This document shows, piece by piece, positions 45,226-54,590 of a stretch of DNA of 64,000 nucleotides. The stretch comes from Acidobacteriaceae bacterium TAA 166. Lineage in GTDB: Bacteria > Acidobacteriota > Terriglobia > Terriglobales > Acidobacteriaceae. Each line of letters opens with the position of its first letter. Positions within the stretch are counted from its first letter, which is position 1. The notes below the pieces were generated by a model that made no database searches, was not told the DNA's origin, and saw nothing but the letters and a program-made list of their open reading frames with translations. A program made the position numbers and the translations under genes. The stretch covers positions 1-64,000 of the forward strand of contig ATWD01000001.1 of the NCBI GenBank assembly GCA_000421065.1. The letters run 5' to 3'.

Positions 45226-45777
45226 ATGAAGACTATATTATCTCTGCTTATCACGGCCATTGGACTGTCCCCTTCGATATCTGCACAGGAACACAATCAG
45301 CCCGACGGTCCGACTCCAACATTTAGCTACACAGTAGTTCAGTTGAGAAAGACAGTGCCGGACCCGTCGCCCGCAGACGTTTCGTCACCCGAAGCTATTG
45401 TGAACGCTTTGCATGAAGCTGTAAGCGGCCCACAAGGCAGGTGGAACCCTGAACGGTTACGATCACTCTGCGTACCCAATGTGCAATTTGAATACACCGA
45501 CAAGGCAAAAGATGGAACAGCTCGACTGTCAACGATCACCTTGGATGACCTCATCGGCGAGTTCGCGAAGCTACATCAGGCCGGGCCGTGGTATGAAAGC
45601 ATCGGCAATATCTCGGTCACAAACTTAAAACCTGCCGCGGATTCAATTGTGGCGGTTGTCACCTATTCAGAAGCTAGCGGACCGAGCAAACTTAATCGTT
45701 TCCCGTCCAGTCCAGCTCTGGTTACGACACTGATCTACGCGGACAAGCGGTGGTGGATAGTAAGCCATGTCTGGTAA
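45226..45777 (+). CDS. Secreted NTF2-like (SnoaL/DUF4440-like) protein, paralogue of 52519-53094
   Basis: Exported protein of 183 residues from the ATG at 45226; an upstream TTG would add 11. The signal peptide is KTILSLLITAIGLSPSISAQ. The mature domain reads DVSSPEAIVNALHEAVSGP, RWNPERLRSLCVPNVQFEY, TLDDLIGEFAKLH and ends YADKRWWIVSHVW, the pattern of NTF2-fold proteins with a terminal strand ending in WWIVSH. A clear paralogue (RWWIVSHIY ending) lies at 52519-53094 on the other strand. Enzymatic or binding role is unknown. Confidence 0.75.
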   Translation: MKTILSLLITAIGLSPSISAQEHNQPDGPTPTFSYTVVQLRKTVPDPSPADVSSPEAIVNALHEAVSGPQGRWNPERLRSLCVPNVQFEYTDKAKDGTARLSTITLDDLIGEFAKLHQAGPWYESIGNISVTNLKPAADSIVAVVTYSEASGPSKLNRFPSSPALVTTLIYADKRWWIVSHVW

Positions 45778-45888
45778 CAATCTCATCGATTCTAAATCTG
45801 CCTATTAGCCGGACGATATCACGTCGGGACTGCTGTACTCATTCGCCGTTGATCCAACTAGCCCCGTTCATCACTGAGGCAAACATTT

Positions 45889-46730
45889 ATGGCACGCATC
45901 GGATTTATCACTCTCTACACTCCAGGTCATCTAAATCCTTCACTTTGTCTTGCTCGCGCCCTCAAGAACCATCGGCATGAGGGCGTCTTCTTCAATGTTC
46001 CTGACACGGAATAGGCAATCGGAATAGCATGTATGCGATTGGTGCCATTCGCTCGATCTGCATTTCTGCCAGGATCTCTCCGGGTCAGCCTGCAAACGTC
46101 GGGAACCCTCTTCGGTGCTGCTACGTTTGCCTATTACGTGGAGCGTATACGCCCCATTTTCTTGGCCATGGCTCGGCGGACGCCCACTCATCTATGCGTC
46201 ATGTGAGACCATTCAAATCCGGCTTGAGCACGTTTTCCGGGCAATCGTTCACGTCTGTGCGCCTCTGGACGCGCAAACCGTCATCGCCCTCGGAGATGAT
46301 GGACTGTCTCCGGACCTGTTTGGGGAGATTCCACCGAACATCAAGCTGTTGAAGTACGTTCCTCAGCGAAGCCCTCTCGAGCAGGCCAGTCTCTGTATTC
46401 ACCACGGGGGATTCAACACCGCCCTAGGTTGTCTTGATCTTGGCGTACCAGCAGTCGTGATCCCAATCGCGAGCGAGCAGCCAGGAATAGCTATGCGCCT
46501 AACCCGAGTCGATGTGGCCGTTGTTTTGCCTCTTTCCGAACTGGCATCGCCCACACTCGGTAATGCAATCCATATGGCGTTCCATGACCCCAAATATCGC
46601 AACGCTGCTCTTAGCGCTGCCGACCAGTTACGAGAACCCCATCCAAGGGATGAGGCAGTTCATATTATTGAACGTGCTCTACCGTCTGCACTTCTTGCGA
46701 TCCAGGCCTTGCAAAGATGTTTGAAGCTCC
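45889..46730 (+). pseudogene. Decayed GT1-type glycosyltransferase
   Basis: The frame from ATG 45889 begins MARIGFITLYTPGHLNPSLC (GT-B start, His in PGHLNP), hits a TAG after about 42 codons, continues to FAYYVERIRPIFLAMARRTP, then shifts frame near 46170 and resumes as RPLIYASCETIQIRLEHVFR, PPNIKLLKYVPQRSPLEQAS and LCIHHGGFNTALGCLDLGVP with the donor-binding HHGGFNT motif. At least one stop and one frameshift, plus missing sequence in the middle, make it inactive. It belongs to the same broad family as the intact enzyme at 32215-33540. Confidence 0.8.
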
Positions 46731-46801
46731 GAAGACTTAGCAGAAGCTGCTCTCGCCAAGTCTTCGGACCGGATCCGACGGCAACCCTCCGAAACATGGA
46801 T

Positions 46802-47576
46802 CTACTGCCTTTCTTGAACTTTTTTGAACTGAGAGATCATGGGATTGATTTGACCGGGTACTTCGCAGGGCGAAAAATGTCCTGAACCGATGGTACGTGT
46901 ATAGATGAGTTGTGGAACAGGGCTCTGAAGTCCGTTCAAATCGGGTAACGGCATGATCGAAAAGATATACGTGATCGGAAGATGGCAAGCCACAGCTGCT
47001 TCAGTGGCATCGTAGCTCGTCGTATGGTTTGCGAGGGCTGATGCCAGAACATGTCTTTCCACGGTCATCGAAGCTATTAGATCCAAAGATCGCTCATCGG
47101 TTGGGAGGCACATTGTTATCGTCGAATGTCGATAAGCATCAAGATAGTGAGCTCCGGCGAAAGCCCCGGTCAAACTGTGCCAAAAGAGGTTCGAGCAACT
47201 CGGGTAGCGGAGGCACTACCGATTCAATCCTCGCAAGAGATGAAGGAATCTCCGGACGCTGAGCCGGCAACTCCAATCCTAGGTCTCCTCCCATACTATG
47301 TCCGAGCACGATAGGCTTAACCAACTCGAACCTACCGCACGGCCAAGCAATATCATCGGCGACCCCTGCCATGATGTAGTTCTGCTGGGGAGCGTCACTC
47401 ATCCCATCCCCCCGAAGATCAACGGCGATGACACGATGCGATCTACTGAAGAAGTTGATTTGTTGTGCCAACGAGAGATGATCAAAGCCACTACCATGAG
47501 TAAAAATCATAGGTAAGAATTCAGTGTGCGTATCTTCATAAACAAGCCTGACAGCGTCTCTTTTAATAAATTGCAC
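46802..47576 (-). pseudogene. Alpha/beta hydrolase with a single frameshift
   Basis: From GTG 47576 the protein shows LPMIFTHGSGFDHLSLAQQI, VDLRGDGMSDAPQ and nucleophile elbow VLGHSMGGDLGLEL, then stops early near 47139. The adjacent frame continues the same fold: TVERHVLASALANHTTSYDA, YIFSIMPLPDLNGLQ, then TIGSGHFSPCEVPGQINPMI with the catalytic His. The two parts overlap around 47140-47175, so one inserted or missing base explains the break. It is close to 3-oxoadipate-enol-lactonase-like hydrolases. If the shift is a sequencing error the gene is intact. Confidence 0.75.
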
Positions 47577-47675
47577 GTTGTCTCTTTTGTTTTGTTTATT
47601 TTCCCTGCTCTTATTCGTTGCCTCCACCTGAAAATTCGCCCAGTGGGGCCAATAGACACGTCAAAGGGATGATGT

Positions 47676-49427
47676 CTATGGAGCTTCAGTCGATAGGTCG
47701 TGACCGTATAAAAGTCTGCTGTGAACAGCCAGGTGATCCAGGAAACTGCGACTATAACGGACTTCGGGCCTCAGCGTGTTTGCCCCACCATTGGTCACCT
47801 TCAGGAGTTGCCGATAGAAAGCGGCCGCATCTTCGGGTTTTCCGGCAGCTTCGGCAGCCTGTCCAGCATTGTAGAGCGCATCGAATCGGTTGGGGCTCAA
47901 TCGCAGCGCAACACGATATTGAACAAGAGCTTCGGTTGGTCTATTTTCAGCGAGAAGCATATCGGCAAACATCTCTCGTGCCGGAATATCGACCTCGGCT
48001 TGCCCGACTCGATCCTGTATATCGGCCGCAACTCTAATCTCTTCTAAGGCTTGCTCATCTTTCCGATGCGCAAAGCTTTGCCATGCCTTAATCGTTGCCT
48101 GGGAGACAGCAATCTCCAACCCAATAGGGCTCTGCTCTTTTTCTGTCTCATCCGCCCAGCGCGAAGCCAAAGCGACTGCTGCATCGGCGGTCGCGGCGTC
48201 ACGCAAATGACCTGCCGCAATCGCCTGTGACCAGGAGCGGAAGTATCTGGCGGAAGGAATCGCATCTTTTGGTTCACGGATTGCCAGAACTGCTTTCCAC
48301 TCATGCATTTCGAGGTGATATATGCTGGGAAGTTCAACTTCAAAATAAGTGAGAAAGTGCTCCATTCCATCGTTTTCTATTCCGGGAAGGGAACGTAAAT
48401 GCGAAGCGGTAGACTCTAAGTTATCGATGATGAATTTCGCTTTAGCATCGTCGCCCTGTTGCAGATATGCATAGAGGAGAAACTCCAATGCATGGAATTC
48501 ATGGGTCACACCTCCAAGTGAGTGTTTCTCTGCGTATTCGGAAGCTCGCACGGACGCCAGATTGGAGTCGATATCCTCTCTCCACATACCAAGGCGGGCA
48601 AAAATGTGTCCAGGCATATGCAACGCATGCGGAGACGATGGTGCAATAGCGGCGTACTTTTCCGCCGCTAAAAGCCCTTCGCCAGCCAGCTGTGGACTAT
48701 CGCAGGTGTGAATCATGTAGTGTGCAAAACCGGGATGGTCTGGATGAGCCCGAAAGCCCGGTTCCAGCACCGAGATGGCCTTCCGTGCATCGCCTAGCGG
48801 ATCAGCCTGCCCGATGTTGGATGCAAGCGCCAAACCATAAAATGCCTGTGCCTCCACATCCTCTGGATATGCGGTGTACAAAGAATCCATAGCATCGACA
48901 TATCGTCGCAACGGTTCGCTTCCCTCGGTTGAATCGGCATGGAGATAACTGCTTAGCGCGGCGACATAGCGGCGTTCACGATCAGACTTAGGATGCAATT
49001 CAACGGCCCTGTCGATCTCGATGCGGCCGGCATCACGACGCTCGGGCGGCAAGCCATCCCAAAATGGCCGCCATTCCGTCATGGCAATCCCCCAATACGC
49101 CATTGAACACTTCGGATCCGCGGCCACAACAGATCGAAACTGTTTGGCCGCTTCCTCATACCAGAAGGAATGCAGCAGCGCGATACCACGCTCGAATGGA
49201 GTCTGCACTGAGGCGGCACAGGAGATCGGCATGTCCACAGTCCCAAGCTTTTGAAGAGCGGCTTCCCTATCTCCTCCTCCAACTTGCGAATGATGGTGGA
49301 CCTGTGCTTCAACAACTGCACCGGCGTGCAGGACAAGAACAATAACCAGCCCCCAGATAGGACTGCTCCCCTTGAGACAATGCGATAACATCGCGTAGAA
49401 CAAGGCCACTCCAGATCGATTAAACAT
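47676..49427 (-). CDS. Tetratricopeptide-repeat protein, secreted or membrane-anchored
   Basis: Protein of 583 residues. An N-terminal hydrophobic segment (IWGLVIVLVLHAGAVVEAQ) serves as signal or anchor. The body contains TPR-like helical repeats: RGIALLHSFWYEEAAKQFRS (residues about 80-99), a middle section with HPGFAHYMIHTCDSPQLA and SSPHALHMPGHIFARLGMW, and C-terminal TPRs (ALVQYRVALRLSPNRFDALY, AGQAAEAAGKPEDAAAFYRQ). The HYMIHxxDxP and HxPGHIxxRLG motifs mark a conserved bacterial TPR family of unknown role. I kept ATG 49427; ATG 49391 is an alternative. Confidence 0.82.
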   Translation of the reverse strand: MFNRSGVALFYAMLSHCLKGSSPIWGLVIVLVLHAGAVVEAQVHHHSQVGGGDREAALQKLGTVDMPISCAASVQTPFERGIALLHSFWYEEAAKQFRSVVAADPKCSMAYWGIAMTEWRPFWDGLPPERRDAGRIEIDRAVELHPKSDRERRYVAALSSYLHADSTEGSEPLRRYVDAMDSLYTAYPEDVEAQAFYGLALASNIGQADPLGDARKAISVLEPGFRAHPDHPGFAHYMIHTCDSPQLAGEGLLAAEKYAAIAPSSPHALHMPGHIFARLGMWREDIDSNLASVRASEYAEKHSLGGVTHEFHALEFLLYAYLQQGDDAKAKFIIDNLESTASHLRSLPGIENDGMEHFLTYFEVELPSIYHLEMHEWKAVLAIREPKDAIPSARYFRSWSQAIAAGHLRDAATADAAVALASRWADETEKEQSPIGLEIAVSQATIKAWQSFAHRKDEQALEEIRVAADIQDRVGQAEVDIPAREMFADMLLAENRPTEALVQYRVALRLSPNRFDALYNAGQAAEAAGKPEDAAAFYRQLLKVTNGGANTLRPEVRYSRSFLDHLAVHSRLLYGHDLSTEAP

Positions 49428-49509
49428 ATATTTTTCTCAGCGTCGCTTTCTGTAGAACTCGAAATATCGATTGACCGGATGCTCACGGAATATTCGTTGC
49501 TTGGACTGC

Positions 49510-49764
49510 TTAAAGCGTTCTTTTCCGCTCTACTCGCTTTTTGGTTCCTCCTACAGATGAGCGCAGGGCGGCCAGCCAGCGGCGCCAACAGGAAAGCCGA
49601 TTGGAAGGTTCATGAAGGAACAAAGGCGACTCTAGAAGCGGAACTATGAATCGCTCTTTTGGACATTTGGATTCAGGTGTATCAAAAAGATGCTGGTCGG
49701 ATTTTATTAGGCCCAAGGATTCCGCCATGGCCTTAGCCATTTCGCCAGAAATATGTGGGATCAC
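49510..49764 (-). pseudogene. Short frame starting VIPxISGEM, paralogue of the frame at 34054
   Basis: From GTG 49764, with AAGGAG six bases upstream, the frame reads VIPHISGEMAKAMAESLGLI and KSD. The frame at 34054 reads VIPYISGEMTRALAEGLGLV and KSD. Over 23 codons the DNA differences are mostly synonymous or conservative, which indicates past selection for the peptide. After this the two diverge and neither continues into a recognised protein here. The intact cupin gene lies just upstream on the same strand, as the cupin relic does at 34 kb. Identity unknown. Confidence 0.45.
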
Positions 49765-50019
49765 ACAATGCTCCTTAATTAAACTTCTGTTGGCCCAGAA
49801 CCTATGGCATTCCGCATCTTCGCTACGGTCACGGGACAACTTCTGACTGCTTCTAGGTCAATGGTTCTTCATCGAGACCTACTTTTTGGGTAAATGATCG
49901 GCTTCTCAGACTTCGTCATACCGATATGGGTTAGAAGCGACACTACTTCAACTGGGGATCTAAGTGGCAGCGCGAGGAATCAAGTCACTGTTGCTGACTT
50001 CCTATCGCAAACATCTCAG

Positions 50020-50424
50020 CTAATGCGACAGGGGCAATCCTGGCGTCCCTGCATAGAACACAATAAGAACTGCGGGATGAATGCCAGTTTTCCCCCGATG
50101 AATGCTGCCGACCGTCTCTGCGATCGTGTCACCGGCGACAAAGTGATGTCGAGTGCCATCCTGCTTTTCGACTATTAGTTCCCCTGACAACAGATAGCCT
50201 GCATTCGGCATCGGATGTGAATGCCATTTCAGTGTCGTGTTGGGAGCGATCGTTATTTTCAAAACCGTAATCTGAGGTTTCCCGATAGGGTATTGGGCAT
50301 ACGGTTCTCCATCCCAAGAAGAAGAGTTTTGAGCAAGGGTCTCTATTTTGAGGGAGGCTTGATCTTGTGCCATTGTGAAATAAGGGAAACAAGCCAATAT
50401 CGCGAATAAAAGTGCACGCATCAT
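50020..50424 (-). CDS. Secreted cupin-domain protein
   Basis: Small exported protein of 134 residues from the ATG at 50424. The signal peptide is RALLFAILACFPYFTMAQ. A single cupin barrel follows: ITVLKITIAPNTTLKWHSHP with the HxH metal-ligand pair, then NAGYLLSGELIVEKQDGTRH and FVAGDTIAETVGSIHRGKTG with the distal His. The product ends LIVFYAGTPGLPLSH. The usual Glu ligand of motif one is not evident. A relic of a paralogue is at 33701-33796. The function is not predictable beyond metal or small-ligand binding. Confidence 0.82.
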   Translation of the reverse strand: MMRALLFAILACFPYFTMAQDQASLKIETLAQNSSSWDGEPYAQYPIGKPQITVLKITIAPNTTLKWHSHPMPNAGYLLSGELIVEKQDGTRHHFVAGDTIAETVGSIHRGKTGIHPAVLIVFYAGTPGLPLSH

Positions 50425-50635
50425 TTTGATTTCCGAACTACTGTGAGTGGAGGCCGTTTGAGCTTGAGTATTGCGAAAGGCATTGTGCGAGCTGCCATAT
50501 CCCAAAGCGATGTTGTTTCGCCACCGATTCGTGGCGATCGAGGATTACTTTCGAAAAGATCAATTTATTGACTCAATCTGTTCAATGAATGCCAGATAGA
50601 AACTGGAGATCTAGTGAACGTTGACAAGCAGTTCA

Positions 50636-51919
50636 TCAGACCTCCTTGCATTTTGGTGCGGATATAAGACCGATCCATCCGATCGCGCTGAACACAGCGA
50701 GATAGTGCGCAGCGCTTAGTTTGTCCTTGTGCATCAGCAATGAGACAAGAAAGGGCGTCAGTCCGCCGACGATCGCTTGAGCGGTGTTATAGGCAAATGA
50801 CACTCCGGTAAATCGCACTTCGACAGGAAATGCCTGCTCCATAACGAGCGGCACCAACACTACCGACCCCGCTGCTACACCGGCCAACACATGCCACCAG
50901 GGAAGGCTCCACGTCATAGAACCGTCAGCGCTCAGGAAGAGACCATAAGCCGCAATCACGAGCAGAAGGATCAGAGGCAAGCTGAGACGACGTGCGCCAA
51001 AGCGGTCGGAGGCAAGGCCAATCGCGACGCAGGCCCCGGCTTGCACAAGAGATGTAAGCAGGTTCAGAGACTGCGCTACTTTTAACGGAATGGCATAGAA
51101 CGAGTGCAAGAGCGTTGGAGTCATCAGTAACAGCACCGCAATCGTCGCCGACAACATTGCAGTGCTAGCAATCGATGAAATGACGGACCTGGCATACTGT
51201 TTGAAGATAAGACGTAATGGCAACTCTTCGGCTATCTTCCGATGCGCTTGCATTTCAAGAAATACAGGTGTTTCGCTGAGTTGCCTGCGAAGAAATAATG
51301 CGCCAATACCGAAGATTCCTCCGACGATAAAGGGCAGACGCCATAACCCGCCCTCGATCTGTATAGGGGTGCAAAACGTATTCAACCCTGCCGCCGACAA
51401 CGAGCCGAAGAATATCCCCATCGTCAGACCGCTCGTTAGAAGACCGATGAAGAGGCCACGCTTTCCCGGTGGCGCGTGTTCGGCTACAAAAGTCCATGCT
51501 CCCGGCGCCTCACCTCCAACTGCTGCCCCCTGGAGGATTCTCATCAGCAGCAATAGCAGCGAAGCCGCTCCCCCAATGCTCTTATAGGTTGGGAGTAAAC
51601 CAATCGCCAGAGTCGGAAGCGCCATTAACAGAACACTAAAGGCAAACGTGCGTTTCCGTCCCAAACGATCGCCGAAATGGGCGATCACAATTCCCCCGAC
51701 AGGACGCACCAGATACCCAGCGGAGAAGATTCCAAACGTTTGCGTCAAACGCAACCAATCAGGCATGGTCACCGGAAAGAACAATTTAGCAAAAGTCGTG
51801 CTGAAGTACACGAATACGACAAAATCATAAAACTCCAGAGCGCTTCCCAAAGAAGCGAGGATAAGCGTGCGGAGATGAATCCATGTCAGAGCGCTTCGTG
51901 TACGAGTGATGCTATTCAA
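50636..51919 (-). CDS. MFS transporter, metabolite:proton symporter (MHS) family
   Basis: Inner-membrane transporter of 427 residues with 12 predicted helices. The MHS signature is clear: LASLGSALEFYDFVVFVYFS, the loop GRKRTFAFSVLLMALPTLAI preceded by GDRLGRKR, and RILQGAAVGGEAPGAWTFVA followed by EHAPPGKRG. Relatives take up small carboxylates, betaines or shikimate. The start is a TTG, because no in-frame ATG precedes helix one; GGGGAG lies further upstream than usual. No catabolic genes adjoin, so the substrate is unknown. Confidence 0.88.
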   Translation of the reverse strand: MNSITRTRSALTWIHLRTLILASLGSALEFYDFVVFVYFSTTFAKLFFPVTMPDWLRLTQTFGIFSAGYLVRPVGGIVIAHFGDRLGRKRTFAFSVLLMALPTLAIGLLPTYKSIGGAASLLLLLMRILQGAAVGGEAPGAWTFVAEHAPPGKRGLFIGLLTSGLTMGIFFGSLSAAGLNTFCTPIQIEGGLWRLPFIVGGIFGIGALFLRRQLSETPVFLEMQAHRKIAEELPLRLIFKQYARSVISSIASTAMLSATIAVLLLMTPTLLHSFYAIPLKVAQSLNLLTSLVQAGACVAIGLASDRFGARRLSLPLILLLVIAAYGLFLSADGSMTWSLPWWHVLAGVAAGSVVLVPLVMEQAFPVEVRFTGVSFAYNTAQAIVGGLTPFLVSLLMHKDKLSAAHYLAVFSAIGWIGLISAPKCKEV

Positions 51920-52155
51920 GATGTGATGGGCTCCCCTTTTGATAGTTCTAGTTTCAAGAAGCAGGGATTGCCTTGTCCTACAGATCAGTGCTCATTTGTC
52001 GCATTAGTGCGCAGTCAGACAAATAATTCAATTTTCAACGAGGCAATGGGCCGCCAATGTTCCTCTGCCTCAGATCGCACGATTACATCCTGATTAATGG
52101 GACACCATCATCTACGGAATCGCCTGATCTTTACGGGAATGCGGATAATGAGTGA
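51920..52155. other. Intergenic region, no gene seen
   Basis: About 235 bases between the MFS gene start and a coding relic. Nothing beyond a presumptive promoter for the transporter is seen. Confidence 0.35.
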
Positions 52156-52502
52156 AGAGTCACTGGGTTCTTAGTTGTTGCTGCGACACGCGAGATCCTT
52201 TCAGCACTCGAGCTAAGTCCGATCTGCTACGGGGTTCCCTGGGAGCCCTTTAGAAAAGTGGACGAACTTGACCACTTCATCTTCGCGCTCGAACACCGGA
52301 ACGATCTAGCCTCGGCATTTATGATGACCTATACGCTTTTCTTTTAGAAGATGAGAACCACTTAGCAACCGTCTGCCTCCCTTTCGCGACTGATCTGGTC
52401 GTTCATCTGCCTTGGTTCGAGCTTCGATCCATAAGGCATAGCTGTGGATTCATTGTCGCGAACGAGAGACCGCCTCGTGCTAGTTTCATCGCTGGCTCTT
52501 GA
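52156..52502 (+). pseudogene. Unidentified decayed coding sequence
   Basis: Two adjacent + strand frames look like parts of one protein. The first reads VVAATREILSALELSPICYG, VPWEPFRKVDELDHFIFALE and stops at 52347. The second, in another frame, reads IYDDLYAFLLEDENHLATVC, LPFATDLVVHLPWFELRSIR and ends at TGA 52500. The composition is protein-like in both, and one frameshift around 52310 would join them. I do not recognise the family. Confidence 0.4.
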
Positions 52503-52518
52503 GCGGACTGCCAGCTAT

Positions 52519-53094
52519 CTAATAAATATGGCTCACGATCCACCACCGTCTACCTAGATAGATCATCGAGGTGAACGATGTTTTCTTCTCGGTTTCTTCA
52601 GGAATTGGCGTCTGTGGCGCCTCTATTGCTGTAGCTGACAAAGTTACCAGAGTAGCCTGTGTGCCTCTCCTGATCTTGATCAGTGTAGGCACGTCAACCG
52701 CAATTTCGTACCAAGATGTCTGACGGTGAAGTCGCTGAAGATCTCGAACGAGGTCTTCAAGCGATAGTGTGGAGATACGAAGGGTGCCATCTTTCCCGGC
52801 ATCGTCATATCCGAAAAACACATTGGGAATAAACAGAGATCGAAACCTGTCAGGATTCCACTCGCCCTTTGGCCCACTCACCGATTCATGGAGAGCTCTA
52901 ATGATAGCTTCGGGAGAAGAGACGTCTTCAGGACGCGGCAGAGGAACCAACTTCTCCAGTTCCTGTTCGGTGTATGTAGTCGATGCGGTCAACGATGCGT
53001 CGGTCGGTTTATGAAGGGGACCGCTCTGTGCATGGAAAGGGACGGATATCAATGCAGCGCCAAGAGTGAGAAGGAACGATTTCCGACTAAGCAT
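52519..53094 (-). CDS. Secreted NTF2-like protein, paralogue of 45226-45777
   Basis: Exported protein of 191 residues with signal peptide RKSFLLTLGAALISVPFHAQ. The mature part aligns with the protein at 45226: DVSSPEAIIRALHESVSGP, EWNPDRFRSLFIPNVFFGY, DGTLRISTLSLEDLVRDLQR and the terminal RRWWIVSHIY. The paralogues share about half of their residues by eye in these blocks. The fold is NTF2/SnoaL-like; no catalytic residues can be assigned. It is divergent from the relic at 52156-52502 by position and follows the esterase gene on the same strand with a gap of about 155 bases. Confidence 0.75.
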   Translation of the reverse strand: MLSRKSFLLTLGAALISVPFHAQSGPLHKPTDASLTASTTYTEQELEKLVPLPRPEDVSSPEAIIRALHESVSGPKGEWNPDRFRSLFIPNVFFGYDDAGKDGTLRISTLSLEDLVRDLQRLHRQTSWYEIAVDVPTLIKIRRGTQATLVTLSATAIEAPQTPIPEETEKKTSFTSMIYLGRRWWIVSHIY

Positions 53095-53248
53095 ATTTAC
53101 CTATTCGATAAGGGCGTTAGAGTCCAGCTAAGGTGTTCGATGGGGACAGAGAATTAACGTCCATCGCGAGGCAGGGGCGACACCCTGTCTCGCGGTGGTA
53201 GTAGTGCTATTGTTAGCGCAATTGAAGGCCTTGTAGCCGAGGGGATGA

Positions 53249-54217
53249 TTAGACGAACGCCTGACGGAGTTCCTCGGCTGTTCGATCAATGATCGCTTTT
53301 CCGGCGTCAAGCACACCCGCCAGCGACGCGAACCCGTGAATCATCCCAGTCCAGCGAATATGTATCACTTTGACATTTGCCTGCTTCAGCTTCGTTGCAT
53401 ATGCGTCTCCCTCATCAGAAAGAGGGTCGTGATCCGCAGTAACAATTAGGGCTGGCGCGAGGCCGACGAGATCCTCTGCAAAGAACGGGGAAACTTCCGG
53501 TCTAAGACGATCCACTCCTTTGGGAATATAAGCATCGAACATGTCCACCATGTCGGAATGAGAAATGATATAGTCTCCGTTCCCGAGGGTCTTCCATGAG
53601 GCGCTCGACGTCGTCGTATCAAGATTCGGATATAACAACACCTGGAGACGAATCCCGATACCCTCTTCTCTCGCTTTCTGGCTTACAAACGCTGCCAGCA
53701 GCCCGCCTGCGCTATCGCCTCCAACGGCGACACGATGCGGATCGGCTCCGATCTGTGACGCATAACTGATAGTCCAGACAAGGGCTGTCCATGCGTCATC
53801 GTTAGGGGCAGGATACGGATTTTCCGGAGCAAGACGATAAGCGACAGAGAGGATGAGACATTTCCCTCGATTTGCCAGACCCCGAAGTAGCGTGTCGTGA
53901 CTATCAAGGCTTCCAGCGACAAATGCTCCGCCATGATAATAGACCAAGATCGGCAGACTAGCGGACGATTTAGCTTCCTGAAGGGGAACATAGAGACGAA
54001 CCGAAATATTTCCGCCCGGGCCAGAAATATCAAAGTCTTTCGTCTTTGCGACCGATTCGAACGGAAGACCGAGAGACTTCGTAACCTCCATACTCTGCCT
54101 TCTTCTTGTCACCACCTCCATCAGTGACAACTCTTTACCCGCATCCGGATTCTGAACTGCCTGCGCTTGGAATTGCTCCAATAGCGCCTTCACCTGGGGA
54201 TCAATTTCGCTGAGCAT
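53249..54217 (-). CDS. HSL-family (alpha/beta hydrolase fold-3) esterase
   Basis: Cytoplasmic esterase/lipase of 322 residues from ATG 54217 (GAAGAG upstream). It has the hormone-sensitive-lipase hallmarks: VYYHGGAFVAGSLDSHD (HGG oxyanion motif), SVAYRLAPENPYPAPNDDAW, nucleophile elbow VGGDSAGGLLAAFV, acid Asp in DHDPLSDEGDAY and His in GMIHGFASL. Such enzymes cleave short-chain esters. No signal peptide is present. An upstream TTG or ATG at 54250 would add 11 residues. Confidence 0.9.
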   Translation of the reverse strand: MLSEIDPQVKALLEQFQAQAVQNPDAGKELSLMEVVTRRRQSMEVTKSLGLPFESVAKTKDFDISGPGGNISVRLYVPLQEAKSSASLPILVYYHGGAFVAGSLDSHDTLLRGLANRGKCLILSVAYRLAPENPYPAPNDDAWTALVWTISYASQIGADPHRVAVGGDSAGGLLAAFVSQKAREEGIGIRLQVLLYPNLDTTTSSASWKTLGNGDYIISHSDMVDMFDAYIPKGVDRLRPEVSPFFAEDLVGLAPALIVTADHDPLSDEGDAYATKLKQANVKVIHIRWTGMIHGFASLAGVLDAGKAIIDRTAEELRQAFV

Positions 54218-54401
54218 TTGAACTCTTCTTCTTTCAGGACAAGATGACAATGGCCGCCGTTCTTCTTTTAGCCTTCGAGATGTATCAAGACGACATCAAC
54301 TTAGCGTAGACGGCAGTGTTCATTCACGATGATACGAAGCTCGATAGCCTTCGTCTTTCAAGAGAGTGCGAACTGACAAAATAGTATTAAGTTAGAAAGG
54401 A

Positions 54402-54590
54402 CCGTGGCGAACTCACTAGAATCTTTAGCGGCAAAAAGATTGCCATGCGTGCCCTTGTACGCGAGGAGCAGCAGGACATACTTCCCGGCGTTGAATATGT
54501 GACCGGAAACTTCGACGACGAAGGTTCGCTAAGAACCTCGTTGGCCGGGGTAAAGCGAGCATTTCTCGTATTGATCGGCCTCGGTATTTT
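54402..54590 (+). pseudogene. NmrA-like gene fragment cut by an insertion sequence
   Basis: Coding stretch GKKIAMRALVREEQQ followed by PGVEYVTGNFDDEGSLRTSL and AGVKRAFLVL, the second half of the dinucleotide-binding region of an NmrA-like protein. The start with the GxxGxxG motif is absent on the left, and the sequence ends at the left inverted repeat of the IS element at about 54591. No continuation is found to the right of the element. Confidence 0.7.
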
